The position numbers and the translations under genes were made by a program. From assembly GCA_030490835.1 (NCBI GenBank), contig CM059973.1:57230008-57294007 (forward strand): a stretch of 64,000 nucleotides of DNA. Direction: 5' to 3'. Positions 44,247 to 57,545 of the stretch are shown here, piece after piece. The notes below the pieces were generated by a model. That model saw only the letters and a list, made by a program, of their open reading frames with translations, was not told where the DNA came from and searched no databases. Each line of letters starts with the position of its first letter. The stretch's first letter is position 1. This DNA is from Annona cherimola (taxonomy: Eukaryota > Streptophyta > Magnoliopsida > Magnoliales > Annonaceae).

Positions 44247-46806
44247 TGTAAAACCCCGACAATATAGGCATCATTTCGGCAAATGTAACCCTAGATTCTT
44301 TTGTAATTATTTTTATGATAAATGAAAATTCATGAATTATATTTGTGAATATGTGTATTGGAGGTTAAAATAATGCAATTAAGAATTTGACCCACGTGAA
44401 TAGTGTACATGAATAGTGAATGTGAATAGTAACCGGGGATTAAGATACGTGATTAAGAGTTAATCACTTGGATTAACTTAATCACAAAAAGATAAAATAG
44501 AGATTTAATCACTACAGGACGAAATAGCAATTCTTTTTGATATTTTAATCAAATTTTGGATTTTAGTGGAAAAATAAAGAAAAATTCATAAGTTGCAATC
44601 CGAGCGTCGGAATTTGATGAACATTTTTACGGATGGTTAAAAATTCATGATGAATATGATGAATGGTTTAATATGTGATCAAAATCACAAATTAAAGGGC
44701 AAGATGGAGTGTTAAATGGAGATAAAAAAAAAGTAATCTAACTTTTCATTATTATGCATTTGACTTTTATTTAAAATAAATAATAAAAAATAAAAAAATT
44801 AAATGAAAGCAGATGCAAATGGAAGGGACGTGCAGGCTAGGGTGGGAGAGTTTGACCAATAATCCATGGCTCAAAATCAACATGATCATTAACCAACGGT
44901 TAGGATTGATTTAGCCTAAATTAATTAATTTTAAAAATAAAAAAATAATAAAAAATAAGGCTGAATAGAGTGGCTGGAGCAGGCATAGGGTGGGCAGCTC
45001 TTGGCTCAAAGAATTTTTTAAAATTAAAAAGAAATACCAATTTATAATTAAATACCTCAAAGCTAGGGGGTGAATTCTAAATTCTTAAAATATTCAACCC
45101 TATAAATAGGGCAGCAGGGTGGACGTCCAAGGGCATGAAATCCCAGCTACATTTGAGACATTCCAAGTTCCCAAACCATCCCCCACGTCCAAGGAAAGAA
45201 AGAAGTAAGCTAGAGAGAGAAAGTGCGAGAAAAAAGGCGTATCTCCACTTCGGGTAAGTGATTTCTACCCAAATTTATTTTGGATGTTAAGTAGGGTAAA
45301 ACCATGCTTAGATAATTCCTAATCATGAGAAAATAATTATAGATATAATGCTTAAATAGAATTATGCCAAAACATCAAAAATTTGGAACGAAGATAGGGT
45401 ATTCGGGAAGATAGCATATGATATGTGAAAATAATGCTCCAAAATTGATAAATGATGATTTGGGATGTATGATTATGATAAATATGATGTTGGAATGATG
45501 ATATATTAATTTCATGATTTTTGGAATTAAGGATTATGATTAAGTGAATTTATGTTGATTTTTAGTATATGGAGAAAATAATTTTTTTCGCCAAGTAAAT
45601 GATGATAAATTCAAAATGTATGAAATTTTCTATGATATACTAGGCATACGCTATGTTGTAGTATTTTTTATTTTTGGAAAAAATATCAATTTTTGGAACC
45701 CATGAACAGTAACCACGTCTAAGTGAACAGTAACCTCGGATGAACAGTAATTTGCTATAGTAATTGGCTACAGTAAACAGCGTGATTTTGGAGAAAATTT
45801 GAGATTAATATTTAAATATAAGGATGGAATTTTTGAGAAACCTATGGATAAAAATATCCATATAAAGAAATAATGCCAAAATATTATAGAGCATGCATGG
45901 GAAGCAGCTTGAATAGAAGAAATAAAATAACTTTTTCCTTGAATAGGAAAGGGAAAAGAGAAAGTTGAGGACACCAACTGAGGAGGTAAGCAAGTTATAT
46001 ATTTTGCAAATTATTTCTAAATGCTTAAAATTGTTTGCGAATTGCTTTACGAAATTTATTTAAGGTTAGCCATACCTATAACTGCTTTACATGAACTGAA
46101 GTTCGTTTTGTTAAATTGTTTATTAAATGCTTTTTATGAATTATTTATGATTTGCAAATATCATGCCGGCATGTATATGTGAATGAGCATGTGCACGAGG
46201 AATAGACCTTAGATGAGGTATTAAGCGGACCGGATGTCCCCCTCACTATTGCCAAGTCACTTACATAGGCCCAGGCCGGCGGCGACTTCCCTGAGATGGG
46301 AGCATATATGGGATGGGCGCCTAGCTAGCGTCGCATCTAAAGGAATGTCATGAATGTTATGTATGCAATGCATTTGCATTTTATGAAATGTATGAAAATG
46401 ATTAAAAAATTATGTATGACTTTCTTATTGAGTAATATTACTCATTCATGCTTTTTCAACAACAGACAGGAAATGATGATGAAGGCAGCATGCCAAGCGT
46501 TATTTAGTTTTTTGATATAAATGGTGTATATGTAAATTTGTATATAAAGACAATGATGTTAAATTTTGAGATGGAGATGAATATTTTTATTCCTATGAAA
46601 ATGTTTATGGAACAGTTTTTAATCATAACTGTGATATGTGAAATATATTTCATGTTGGATGAATGATGAAAATTTTCCATGTATTGATGTTATATATATA
46701 TATATAAAATTCTGCCATGTGATCAGGACAACAATCTTGAGTCACGTTTACCAATCAAAATGATCCCGGAGTAAGGCTTCTAGGCACCTCGGTTCGGGGC
46801 GCCACA
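44247..46806 (+). mobile_element. 3' LTR of E3
   Basis: 2560 bp, TGTAAAACCCCGAC to GGGGCGCCACA. TATA box at 45112. A GC-rich conserved block lies at 46195-46335. The last 90 bp are shared with LTR ends at 28307, 37592, 60941 and 61464 in reverse. Reiterated TGAACAGTA/TGAATAGT motifs at 44395-44440 and 45690-45780. Confidence 0.9.
45112..45119 (+). promoter_or_regulatory. TATA box of E3 LTR
   Basis: CCCTATAAATAGGGCAGC, a strong plant LTR TATA box, about 870 bp into the LTR. It would start transcription downstream of the window's duplicated Athila block. Confidence 0.7.
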
Positions 46807-47668
46807 AGACTACTGGATATTATAAATAGGTTTTCTGATTAGGGATGGCAGATGGATAGTGCGGAGTCCTTGAATCTAAACTATATTGCTTTGGTTCATC
46901 TTAATTGGATTGCATATGGATTTACTAGCCCAAGTTCATGTATCTTTATATATGTCTTCCAACATTATATAAAGCTAATTACACCCTATTTAATTGTTAT
47001 GTTCCCATGCCATTAAATAGAGTGAAATTGATAAGTTCATAACCTGTATAATGACTATACAGGGTTTAACGGTATATTCCTATTTGTTAAACAACTCCCC
47101 TTACATAAAGGCAGAAACCTATGCTTTGCACATGGATCCGGCAGAGATCTTCCTCTTCCAAGGATAAATCAAGCAATTAAATCATCTTACAAGGTAGTTA
47201 ATCTTGTAAAAAGCATTAAATCCACACATACAAAGGTAGATCATACATAATCATATATAAAATCAAATATTCATTCCTGAATATTCTAAGAACCAAGAAA
47301 CAATATAGTTTAGAATTCAAATCATCCTAACTATCCATCTAATGGAGGTTTAGTTCAAAGTCATGATCTTAACATCCAATACATCCATATGAAAAGTATC
47401 CATAAAAGTAGAGAAAGAACAGTGGAAAGAATAAGAGGAAACTGTTTTCCGGTAGTTTCCACCAATGGGGTTGATTCCTCTCTTCAATCTGGGCTTTGAT
47501 CTTGATTTCCTCTTTCTCTTGCACTTTAGTTCGTCTCTGGGCTCCCTCTCTCCTCTCTCTCTCTCTCGCGCGAACCCCTTGGAACTATTTATGGAGTCCC
47601 TTTGCGGAGCTTACGCACTGAAATTTGCATATACGGATGCGTATTGGCGCTTAGGCACCCCTAGCTAG
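46807..47668 (-). mobile_element. 3' LTR fragment of Athila-like copy 2
   Basis: Matches 28831-29690. The TATA region is altered (TATTTATGG on plus). Deleted at its U3 side. Confidence 0.8.
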
Positions 47669-48316
47669 CACAGATCTGCTAGTAGATAAGGCGGCCCACA
47701 TCGATCGTCATGCCACTGTAGATCGTATGGAGAAGCAATTCCCTATCCATCATCACCTCACTGACGTGGGTCGACAGCATCATCCGGGCAGAGATAAAAT
47801 GGAAGAACATCCACCCGTCATACATCATCTCGCTGCGCTTGAATGATGTGAGTTGTCCTCCCGTGGACTTCCATGTCGGAGGTCATTGGCAGATATGCTC
47901 GGTGATAGAGTTGACATATCGACCTTCTCCCTCCAAAAACTCCTCATACTGGTCTGGATAGTCAAAAGAGCCCATCCGTAATAGGAGTTGATCACTTCAG
48001 CATGAAATGGGACAATCTTGCCCCGGACCTTCACCCTACCCTGCTCATGTTCTACCGCATTAGCATAGAACTCTTTCACCACTGGCACTATTGCAGATAC
48101 AGGATGTGCGAGGAATTTCTGCCAACCTCGAACATTCAGTGCGTTGATAAAGTTGTCGGAGAAAGAGGTCATTTTTATTCTCCATTAAGGAATTAGGTGC
48201 CGCTTCTGAAGCGAGTCTGTGTACTGCCTGAAAGCCTGAGCGGACACGAATCGGTTTACGTCAAATTTGACGGGCTCCTGAACTTTCTTCCTCTTTGCCG
48301 ATGATGATGAAGCCAT
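47669..48316 (-). pseudogene. Second ORF of Athila-like copy 2, C-terminus deleted
   Basis: From ATG 48316 minus residues begin MASSSSAKRKK, then RFVSAQAFRQYTD, FINALNVRGWQKFLA, VPVVKEFYANAVEHEQGRVK, IVPFHAEVINSYYG. Where copy 1 has a TAG stop, copy 2 has CAG (Gln). A one-base deletion at about 47970 shifts the frame after Y-Y-G, and the coiled-coil-like tail is deleted. Confidence 0.75.
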
Positions 48317-49260
48317 ATCTTCCCTTGCAATGAAAAGTCTAACACAACCAAACAATCTAAAATCCAATACACAACAAGCCGACTTACCAATACCAGACAA
48401 TCCACCCAAATCACCAAGCTACTCAAGCACCAACCAATGCCAAACAATCCTCCCAAAACAATCTCCAATCCACAGTCCAATCAACAAATCCAATCCAAAC
48501 TTTCACCCAAACAATCACCAAGCAGCCTTAAAGGAAAGAAAATATCTCAAGGTTGGAGAAGTTTTTACCAACAGAAGCTTTTCACCTGAAATTTTTAACT
48601 TGTGCTGTCTCTGAACTGGCGACGGGGCACGAGGGTAGCGACGCTTAGGCGCCGATCTAACATCAGTCGGTTTCCACCGCCGGACGGAGAAACGACGACG
48701 ATGGGGCTCCAAAATGGAGCCCAAATGAAGGGGAAAATGATGGAAACTTCAATGTGGGTGTTAGGCTTAGGATTTGGTGAAGAAAAATTGGAGTTTTAGA
48801 TGGATTCGAATGGATCTAAGCAAACGAGAAAAGGAAGAAAATGGAATGGTTGGAATGGATGAAATGAGAGGATGAATCCTTGATGAAATGTAGTTTGATT
48901 TGAGTTGGAATGACTTGAAATGAAAGTTGGAATGGTTGGAAATGAAAAAAGGGGAAGAAAAATTGGCGCCGGGGCTTGGGTTAGGGTTTAGAACCCTAAC
49001 CCGAGCTTTATGTGGTGCCTAGGCGCCCGTGTTCTTCTGGAAGTTCATCATGGCGCCAGGGCGCCCCCATGTAGCGCCTAGGCGCCGATTTCTTCCATAA
49101 TTTTTTTTTGTAATTTTTCATGGCTGCTTCCCATCATGATCTTTACGAAATTATGCTCCAAGTTATTTTTCTGAAAAAAAACAAAAAGAAAAAAAAAACC
49201 AAAAATAAAAATGCAGATTAAACTAAAATTAATCAATGGGTTGCCTCCCTTTCAGCACTA

Positions 49261-50060
49261 AGCTTAACATCCTCAGCCCGACGTTCCTGTTGTTCTGTCC
49301 GTTTTAAATTTCACCACCTCGAACTCCCGGCCATTCGGACTGCAACCTGGAGGTTCTGATTTGATCTTAGCCCATCGGTTCGTAAAGTCATGCCAGATTT
49401 GCCCCTCCGGCAGAAGAGGTAAGGGTCTTCGGATATGAAAACATCTAAGTTTATCAGTTGTAAACCCTTCTATTCCTTTGTTGGCTTTAATTTCTCTATC
49501 TTGGTTTTCCACCATCTCGGTCAGTCGTTCGAACCTGACATAACCAACGAGTCGGTCTTTAACATAAGCAGATAACTTGCGGCCCCTAGTTGCAATCTCC
49601 TCTTGGTCCTTTTTAATACCAGTCTGGGGAAGCTTTTGAACCTTTGAATTGCACATATCAATCCTTAAGCTATCATCTGGATCAGTTGGGCTCTGTATAG
49701 ACTTGAGCACATTGAAAGTAACCTTTTCATTTTGCACCTGTATGGTTAATTCTCCGGCTTGTACATTGATTATTGCGTTGCCCGTTGCGAGGAAAGGCCG
49801 ACCGAGAATGATTGGCACATATTGATCTTCTTCATAATCCAGGATAATAAAATCTGCAGGAAAAATGAACTTGTCCACCATGACAAGAACATCCTCAATA
49901 ATACCTTCTGGATACGTGATGGATCGATCTGCCAGTTGCAGTGTCACTGTGGTAGGTCGGGCTTCCCCTAAGCCCAATTTTCTGAAAATGGACTTGGGCA
50001 TGAGATTAATACTGGCTCCCAAGTCGCATAGGGCTCTTCCGAAGTACTGGTCTCCAATCG
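49261..50060 (-). pseudogene. Athila-like protease, copy 2 (catalytic Asp kept)
   Basis: A 250-residue open frame. Active site LCDLGASINLMPKS (Asp codon 50025-50023), then TVTLQLADRSITYPEGII, FILDYEED-type core, PIILGRPFLATGNAIINV, and a C-terminal extension to a stop at 49273 (NGREFEVVKFKTDRT). It is the best-preserved coding stretch of the Athila-like family here, yet it has no RT behind it. Confidence 0.85.
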
Positions 50061-51687
50061 TGCACGGGATTGTGAAACTCCCTAGGTCCTTAAGTTTAGG
50101 AGGCAGCTTCCTCTACACCCTTGCACTAGTTTCCTCTATTAGCGCCACCGTCTCGAATTCCATCAATCGCCTTTTCTTTGATAGCACGTCTTTCATGAAT
50201 TTGGCATAGCTAGGCATCTGTTCCAAGGCTTCGATGAGAGGTATATTGATGTGTAGCTGCTTCAATACCTCAAGAAATTTCTTGAACTGACCCTCCTTTT
50301 TTGTCTTTTTGAATCGCTGAGGAAATGGAGGAGGCGGCCTTGGATTGGTGGCGATTTCAGCATCCGGTTGCTTCTGGGTAGTAATTGGTTCTTCTGGCTC
50401 CTACGACTGCTGAATCAGAGGATTAGTGAGTTCAGTCACCGAATCTTGTGGAGTTGCATCAGGTAACTGCTTTTCACTCGCAATGTGACTGCTTATACCT
50501 ATTCTTTGCCTTTTCCCTTCGGGTTTTGCTCGGCGTCGCTCGACAATGAACCTTGAGGTCGGTTGTTCAGGGCTGAGGCCAGTTGGCCTATCTGAGCTTC
50601 CAGGTTCCTGTTTGTTGTGATCTGGGATTGCATGAATTGCATAAGAAGATTTTCCAGATCCGATTTCTTCTCTTCTCGCGGTGGTGGATTGAACTGCATT
50701 GGTCTTGCAGACTGTTCTGCGGTGGTTGCTGTGAGAATCCCGGCGGCTGATTCGGCCTAGTCTGGTTATTCCATGAGAAATTGGGATAATTTCTCCAACT
50801 TGGGTTGTAGTTGTTTCCATATTGATTTGCTGGGTTTCTCTGGAAATTTCCCACATAATTAATGGACTCCGGGTTGGAGGCACATTCATCACTGGGATAG
50901 CCGAATTTGCCACACCACGTGTAAATGTCTGCTGTTGTCGACTGCTGTGGTGTAGACGCCCCTAGCGCACTGACGTTGGTTGGCCTGGACAAATTCTGAA
51001 TTTGCCGAGATAAAGCGTATATGTGGGCCTTTATTGATGAAACCGCGTCCAGTTAGAATAGACCACCACCTCAGCTCCTGTGAGATGGAAATTGATAAGT
51101 ATTGGCCGCCATGTTTTCAAGTAGGGCGCATGATTCCCGATAGTTTTTCCATAGCAGAGAACCATTTGATGAAGAATCCACCATGTGACAGGTGGAATCC
51201 TAGAGACCGTTATAGAAAATCTAAATTTGGACCCATGGTTGAATTCCATGATGCGGGCATTTTCGAAGCAGGACTTTGAAACGATCCCACGCCTCTGATA
51301 GGGTCTCCTCTCTGTGTTGCTTGAACGAGACTATATCCATCCTCAACTTGGCTAACTTGGCAGGCAAGAAGTATTTTTCTAGGAATTTCTGAGCCAAGTC
51401 ATTCCATGTGTTGACGGAGTTTGATGGCAAAGAGTCTAGCCACTCCGAAGATCAATCTCGCAAAGAAAATGGAAACGTTCGAAGCCGCATTGCCTTGTCG
51501 GAGACTCTGTTATGCTTGAATGTGTTCACAAAATTTTAATTGACATATACACAGCTCGTCGGAGACTCCGTTCTGCTTGAATGTGTTCACAAAATTTTAA
51601 CTAACATATACGCAGCTCGTCGAAGACTCCGTTCTGCTTGAATGTGTTCTTGGCTAAAACATTATACAAGAAGCCATGTTGTAAGCT
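50061..51687 (-). pseudogene. Athila-like gag, copy 2
   Basis: Capsid residues NTWNDLAQKFLEKYFLPAKL and EAWDRFKVLLRKCPHHGIQ, knuckle CGKFGYPSDEC (the first Cys of the C-x2-C is present as TWCGKF, so the motif is weakened), then YNPSWRNYPNFSWNNQ. Frameshifts at about 50720 (an indel in the Q-rich stretch) and in the duplicated N-terminal part. Confidence 0.8.
51497..51680 (-). repeat. 61-bp tandem triplication within gag
   Basis: Unit starts at 51497, 51558 and 51619, exactly 61 bp apart: one unit more than copy 1. Each spacer holds the inverted LTR-terminus segment (ACATATACRCAGCTC). Confidence 0.85.
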
Positions 51688-52027
51688 GTGTGTGTTGAAA
51701 ATGGCCAAGGCACGTAGGGTGGCACCTGGGCGCCAATGGTTGGCACCTAGGCACCATCCACCTGCGTCTGGTTGCCTCAGTTTGCATTCAACTCGCCTGC
51801 TTTGCCTTCATATGTCCCGTCCTTTTTGCAAAAGATGGAAAAACTAACTAAATGAACTAAAAATGCCTAAATAATGCTAGAAATGCCTAAAAACTAAATA
51901 ATGCTCCTAAAATACAAAGCGGATGAAGATTGAACTAAACGAATGCAAACTAAGCCTAATCTCTCGAACTAACGCACAAATCAAGTCTGAAATAGGCCAT
52001 GATAACTCGCAAAAATACGAGTTATCA
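51688..52027 (-). mobile_element. Truncated 5' LTR, Athila-like copy 2
   Basis: Same breakpoint as in copy 1 and followed by CATAT at 52028-52032. It holds an extra stretch with GGCGCCAATGGTTGGCACC near 51730. Confidence 0.8.
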
Positions 52028-55000
52028 CATATCATTCATAAAATTTTCATTTTGTTCTCTTACATCCTTAGTTTTATCAACCTGGCCATGTCATAGTCAT
52101 ATAAAATTCACTCATTATCAAATGTTCAACACTCATACTTGTATACATACATTCAACCATCAGTTCACATATAACTTAAAACTTTCAATAAGTTCACATA
52201 CAACTTAGAACTTTCAATAAGTTCACATACATTATCATACCTTAAAAATTCCAGTCATACCATTCCATACACATAGCTAATCATTTAGTACACACATGAA
52301 TATTGTCTCATACCTTTCCTCTAATGCTCAGGTTCTCAACCTCTTGAGCTTTCCAGTACCTATCTAAGGTTTGGAAAAACAAATCGTGAGTGATAGCTCA
52401 GTAAGCAAGCATTTTATATTTTCATATAAATGCATTTCTCACTGTTTGGTAGGAAACACTTATAAGTGATCAACTATCAACAGGAAGAAACCTTTCATGA
52501 AAACCTTTCATAAAACCCCTCATAAAACATTTTATATAAACCCTTCATAAAATATTTCATATAAACCCTTCATAAAACATTTCATATAACCCTTCATAAA
52601 ACCTTTTTTGTGAGGACATTTGTATGTCCTAAAACTTTTTCACATAAACCTTTTATATGAGGACAATTATATGTTATAAAATATTTTCATATAAATCTTT
52701 ATTCATCAAGACAATTTTATGTCCTAAAACATTGTCATATAAACATTTGTTGATGAGGACAATCATATGTCCTAAATGTGAGAACCAGGTATTTTATTTT
52801 ATTTTCATTATAACCCTTCTTTATTATGAGATAATTTATGAACATGCTACTAGGAATTTATGTTGTTAATGGATTAATAACATATACGGACATTGTTGAG
52901 CACTACAACTATTTTTCACCTCGCAGAGTAGGTACGGGGTTCGACCTGCCAGGTCAGGTCGCAAGGGTTAAGGGGACAGCGCCCCCGGAGAAATTTTTAA
53001 CTATTAAGTCATAGGAGTGGGAAAGTAAATTACAAATTGCGATTAGACCCGACCCATGCTCCGGCCCTACCCGACTCGATGGAGGTTCCATTATACAGAG
53101 GAGCCCGCGAGTTAGGGTTCATCTTTCATTTCACGCCCGACTCCGTTTCCCTCTTCTTCTCTTCCTGTTCTCTGCTTCTTCTTTTCTTTCCCCCTATTCA
53201 GTACGATCCAGCTGCGGATTTCTTCAAGAAATCTCTACTAACTGCCTTGAAGGTCATCGATTCCAGTCAAGGAAGCTCTGAATTTCTGCAATCCAAGCCT
53301 AGGGTTGCTATTTTTGGGGAGAATCACGATTAAGGTAAGTAGATGCTACCCTTCCTTGATTGAATGATGAAATCTCATATTAAACTTGATATGAAACTGG
53401 GAGGAATATGTGACACCCAACAAATCCATGGTTTGGGGCGTAGTGTTCGTAACAGCTAGGGTAAGTAAGGTTTGAGGGGAATTTATCGCGAATGAGTGAA
53501 TTTATGAAGTAGAGGACTCGTTAGCAGCTTTTGTATTCTTAAAATGTGATGTTAGTTGATTCGGTTCAAATGAGGGTACGGACTAGAGTTTTCTCTTTCT
53601 GTGCCTACCATGAGTTTGTTAAAATGCTCGTGTGGCAGTTTTATACATTGAATTGAAAGTAAACCTTGTAGATGTTGTATGTGTGGTTTGTGACATGTAT
53701 TCTTGTATGTTATGTATGATGTGTTATTTAAAACGATTGGTTGAAAAAGAGTTGTTCATGGCCCCTGATTGACATGAGGAGAGAGTTGTTCATGGCCCTT
53801 GATTGACATGAGTGGAGGATTGTACATGTCCTTCTATTTATATGTGGTTACATGCATACGATCTTGGGAGTGGGTATCATACCCATATGTTTTATTTTGA
53901 TCATGACATGCGCATCCAAAACTTTGCTTATTCCACCTTGTGCTAACCATTATCTACTTATTGAGTCTATTTTGACTCACATGATTTGTTATTTTTTTTA
54001 GATCCCAGGTCAGGTGGGGAACCTCAAGATGGGGCAAGTGGAAGACCAAATCTTTGAAACCATTAGAACATCTCTAATTAAAGTTATTTGAATGTTATGC
54101 TCTTTTGACATTAGCATTATGTAGATGGTTATGGAGCTAGATTTGACCTTGATAAACATATTGTATTCAGTATTTTGAATTGGATTACGATTTATGTGGA
54201 TGCATGTAGTTATGATAATTCGGTTTGCTTGTTGTGTATGGATAAGTTTGAACGATTTCCTTCCATATGAATTCCCTTATCATATGAAGATACAAATATA
54301 TAACTATAGAGTTGAATGTCACATATTGAAATGAATTTGAATTGCTTATGCATAACAGGTTGTGTATTACATACCACCCCTTATATATTATGGGGAGATG
54401 TTGCCGAAATTTTTGTAGGTCATATGATACCCTTTTGACTAGTTATTACGAATATTTAGAAATGGGTCGTTACACTAAAACATTTTCATATAAACCTCTT
54501 TATTCAGAAGGTCAATTTTATGTCCTAAACCATTTACATATAAAACCTTTTTATATGAGGGAAATTATATGTCCTCAAACAATTTCGTATAAATCATTTT
54601 TCATATCCTAATTTTTGGGCTTTTAAAAAACAACGCATATGCATATAAACCTTTTTATCCATGTGGACACTTTTATGTCCTAAAACATGTTCATGTAAAC
54701 CTTATTTCCTGTGGACATAATTGTGTCCTAAAATATTTGAGTAAAATTGTTTTCTGTGGACATTTTTATGTCTTGAAATATCTATAAATAAACATTATTT
54801 CTTGTGGACATCATCATATCCAAAAATATTCTCATGTCCCCATTTTGGGGCTTTGAAAACAAAACATATGCATATACGTCTCTAACCCTCTGGTAGGTGA
54901 CACTTACCAAGTGAACATCATTCTATAGGAAATAAACCATCTATGTGATAGCCTCGCTAGCTAGGCGATCGTCCATGATCCTGCTCCATTTCAGAGAGGG

Positions 55001-57545
55001 CGCTGCTGGCCACCGGACTTCCCTTAGCGACTTTGCCACAAGTAGAGGTTGACCTTGGTATGCAACCGTCTCGGTCTGTAACTGCCTCCACCATGGACCT
55101 AGTACATGATCCTTGTGCACACTTGTTTGTATTCACATTTTCATGCTAGTATGATTTCATAAAATCATCATAGTCCTCAGACAGTGCCATTTTTCAAGTC
55201 AAAACTTGAAAGAACATAATCAAGCTCAGTCCGTAGACTATGCCCTTCTCAAATTGAGAACTGGGTATAATCATTTTTAAAATAAAAAATTTTCATAAAC
55301 CGTCCTTAAATAATAAGTTAGGATGACCACCCTTAAAGAATTTTAGAAACATTTTAGTAAATCAATTTTACAAAGCATTTATAATACTTGAGAAAGTAAT
55401 ATTTCGAGAATATTTCTTGTTCGTTGGTAACAATTTTAGAATCATCTCGATAAACCAATTTCGAAACATTTCAAAAATTGAAAAGAACAAACTTTTCTTG
55501 TAAACATTTTTATTTCTATTTCTGGGGTTTTTATGAGCAAAGGATAGACAAACACATCTATTTCCATTTTATTGGCATTATATGCCTTGTCCACACACCA
55601 TCTTTGCCACTCTTATGTAGAGAAACGTTTGCACTATCTTTTGAACATCATTTTAAACAAAGCAGTCATCAAATCAATTTATCAAGTTGGTCATCGTTAA
55701 AACTCTTTTGAAAATATGAATACCAGATATTTTCAAAGTATATTAGTGTTCAAAGAGACTAAAAATATTTCAATAGACCATTTCAAAACATCTAAATAAA
55801 TCATTTAAAGACATGCGATTAAACCATTTCAAAAGCCCTATTTATTTACAAATATCATTATATGAAGAATCATATTTTTTTCTCAAAACTCCTTAGTAAT
55901 AGAATTCCCAAAGTTTAAATATCATCTTGTAAGAGAATCGCAACTCTCTCATCATAAAATGCTTTTGAAATAGCATTTCTAAGAACTTGTTTAACATGAA
56001 ACCATCTTGAAACATGTCATTAGTAAAGAGTAAAATCATACCTTCAAGAATTGGGCATGCTTACAATGAAGCAATGTTGAGGCTTTTCATTAAAGCCATA
56101 TTTTCAAGAATTGAATTTGCTTACTCTGTAAGAGATTCTATAATCATTAATATGAATACTTGAAACAAAATCAACATTCGTGAAGGTTCGCTTGCTTACC
56201 TTGTAAGCAATCTTGAAACATCTTGATAAAGCAAGTTCAAATCATTTCAATATTTCTCAATAAAATAGCATTTGGAAATGCTTAATAAAGCATCATTATA
56301 AAGCACTTGTAATCATTTCAACGTTCGAAATGAAATCAATATTTTCAAAAGGTTGCTTGCATACCTAAATTTACTTCCATTTCCTTCGTCAATCTTCACT
56401 TTGCCTTTGCCTAAATACATAAGAATAACATTGCATTCATAATCATAATTTCATATGTTTGCACATCAAATAGTTTTTCAATCCACATGATTTCTATCAA
56501 CTTTCTTAACCCACTTGCCTTTCGAGTTTGGTGTCCATTTTCCAATTCCTACATTGGTATAACTTGTGCTTCCATAGCACCCATTCCTTTCAAATCCATC
56601 TCTAATAGGTTAAACCTTCATAATCACTTATGATACTTATTTATATCCCATTATAAGTTAAATTCAATCCCAAATTTTGGAATTTAACATTTATTTTGAT
56701 TTATTTCTCAATCTGTCCGTAATGCTGAAATAAGACACATTGATCTCTTTAATTTTTGAATTATAATCCAATCAAGAAATTTAAATTTAAAATTTATATA
56801 ATACCTTAATAACTATATGATTAACCAAAATAATTAATTTCACTACAAAATATTAAGTATTTATATTTATTTTGGTATTTTGCTCTGCTGAACAGCAGCA
56901 TCTATTTTCAAACAATTAAAATCATGTTAATTATTAGGTATATTTATACCCTTAAAAAATAAATTTTTATTTTTGTAAAGTGATATTAAAGATGTCTTAT
57001 ATATCTCATAAAGTTTTCAGCTCAAAATTCTTTGTAAAAAAATTATTAAAAATCATTTGGTGCAGCTGATCCTAACACCCATTCAGGTTGGTTTTCCTAG
57101 ATTTTTAATTTGTAACCTACTTTGCCCTTTAAGCTCAAAATAGGGTAGTTCCTTAACCATCCTGTCATGCATTCAAAAACAAATTTTTATGTTAAAACTC
57201 ATTCATTTACTATTTCTTTCATATTTTGATTTCCTATTCCAGATTCACTACATATGAGTATAGGTTAGATAGCATGAGTTGATTAATAACTAAATAAAAA
57301 TTTATAAATAAACTTGTTTATTGGACATATTTTAAACTTGGAACATGTTAATAAGCCACTGCATACCTGAATTTTGGGAGAGGAATTACCCCCCATTTGA
57401 AATCTTCAAGCTGCCCTTCTTTCTCTTCTCTCCTTTCCCTTCTCTCTCTTTCTTTCCTTGCTAGACGTCCCAGGTGCTCTTGCTACCTCTTTTCTTCTTC
57501 TTTTCCTCCTTTCTTGCTGCCCAAGAAACCCCCTTGGCAGCCCCT
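52028..57545 (-). mobile_element. Body of old chromovirus LTR E2 (second copy), with a nested solo LTR
   Basis: 52028-52603 duplicates 35924-36443. The rest follows the E1 LTR layout: palindrome array (52610-52770, 54480-54850), a conserved GC block (54950-55050), the GCTTTTCATTAAAGCC region (56080), and a CTTT-rich region near 57400. It continues after the Athila solo LTR for about 80 bp (60862-60940). No gene; frames such as 57397-57603 are compositional. Confidence 0.65.
52777..54474 (+). mobile_element. Solo LTR, TGTGAGAACC...GGTCGTTACA
   Basis: 1698 bp with perfect CTAAA duplications at 52772-52776 and 54475-54479. The end GGGTCGTTACA and the leader with GTGACACCC-like text are common in plant Ty3/gypsy (Tekay-type) LTRs; classification is tentative. 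The frame at 53037-53333 spans the likely R region and is not a known protein. Confidence 0.85.

Larger units (their letters stand above)
36444..46806 (+). mobile_element. Chromovirus E3 (Ty3/gypsy with chromodomain), 5'-truncated
   Basis: Plus-strand order gag, protease, RT, RNase H, integrase, chromodomain, polypurine tract, 3' LTR, as in plant chromoviruses (Tekay/Del-like by LTR type and C-terminal chromodomain). The 5' LTR, primer site and gag start are absent. A reversed solo LTR splits gag from protease. After the 3' LTR comes AGACT inside an Athila LTR; the matching site in the empty copy is at 28831. All frames are broken, many by C-to-T type stop codons. Confidence 0.85.
46807..52027 (-). 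mobile_element. Athila-like element copy 2 (duplicate of 28831-35923)
   Basis: Same order as copy 1, sharing the truncated 5' LTR junction and the same right flank beyond CATAT. Copy 2 lacks the first 210 bp of the left LTR, where E3 inserted. It also lacks about 1.97 kb (29690-31660 of copy 1; junction at 47668/47669) covering the LTR start, polypurine tract and the end of the second ORF. Spacer 48317-49260 matches 32310-33290 and holds no gene. Confidence 0.85.

Noticed and set aside
53037..53333. 98-residue frame in the solo LTR, considered as a gene
   Set aside because: It lies entirely inside an LTR with perfect TSDs, matches no family I recognise, and contains a pyrimidine-rich leader-like stretch.
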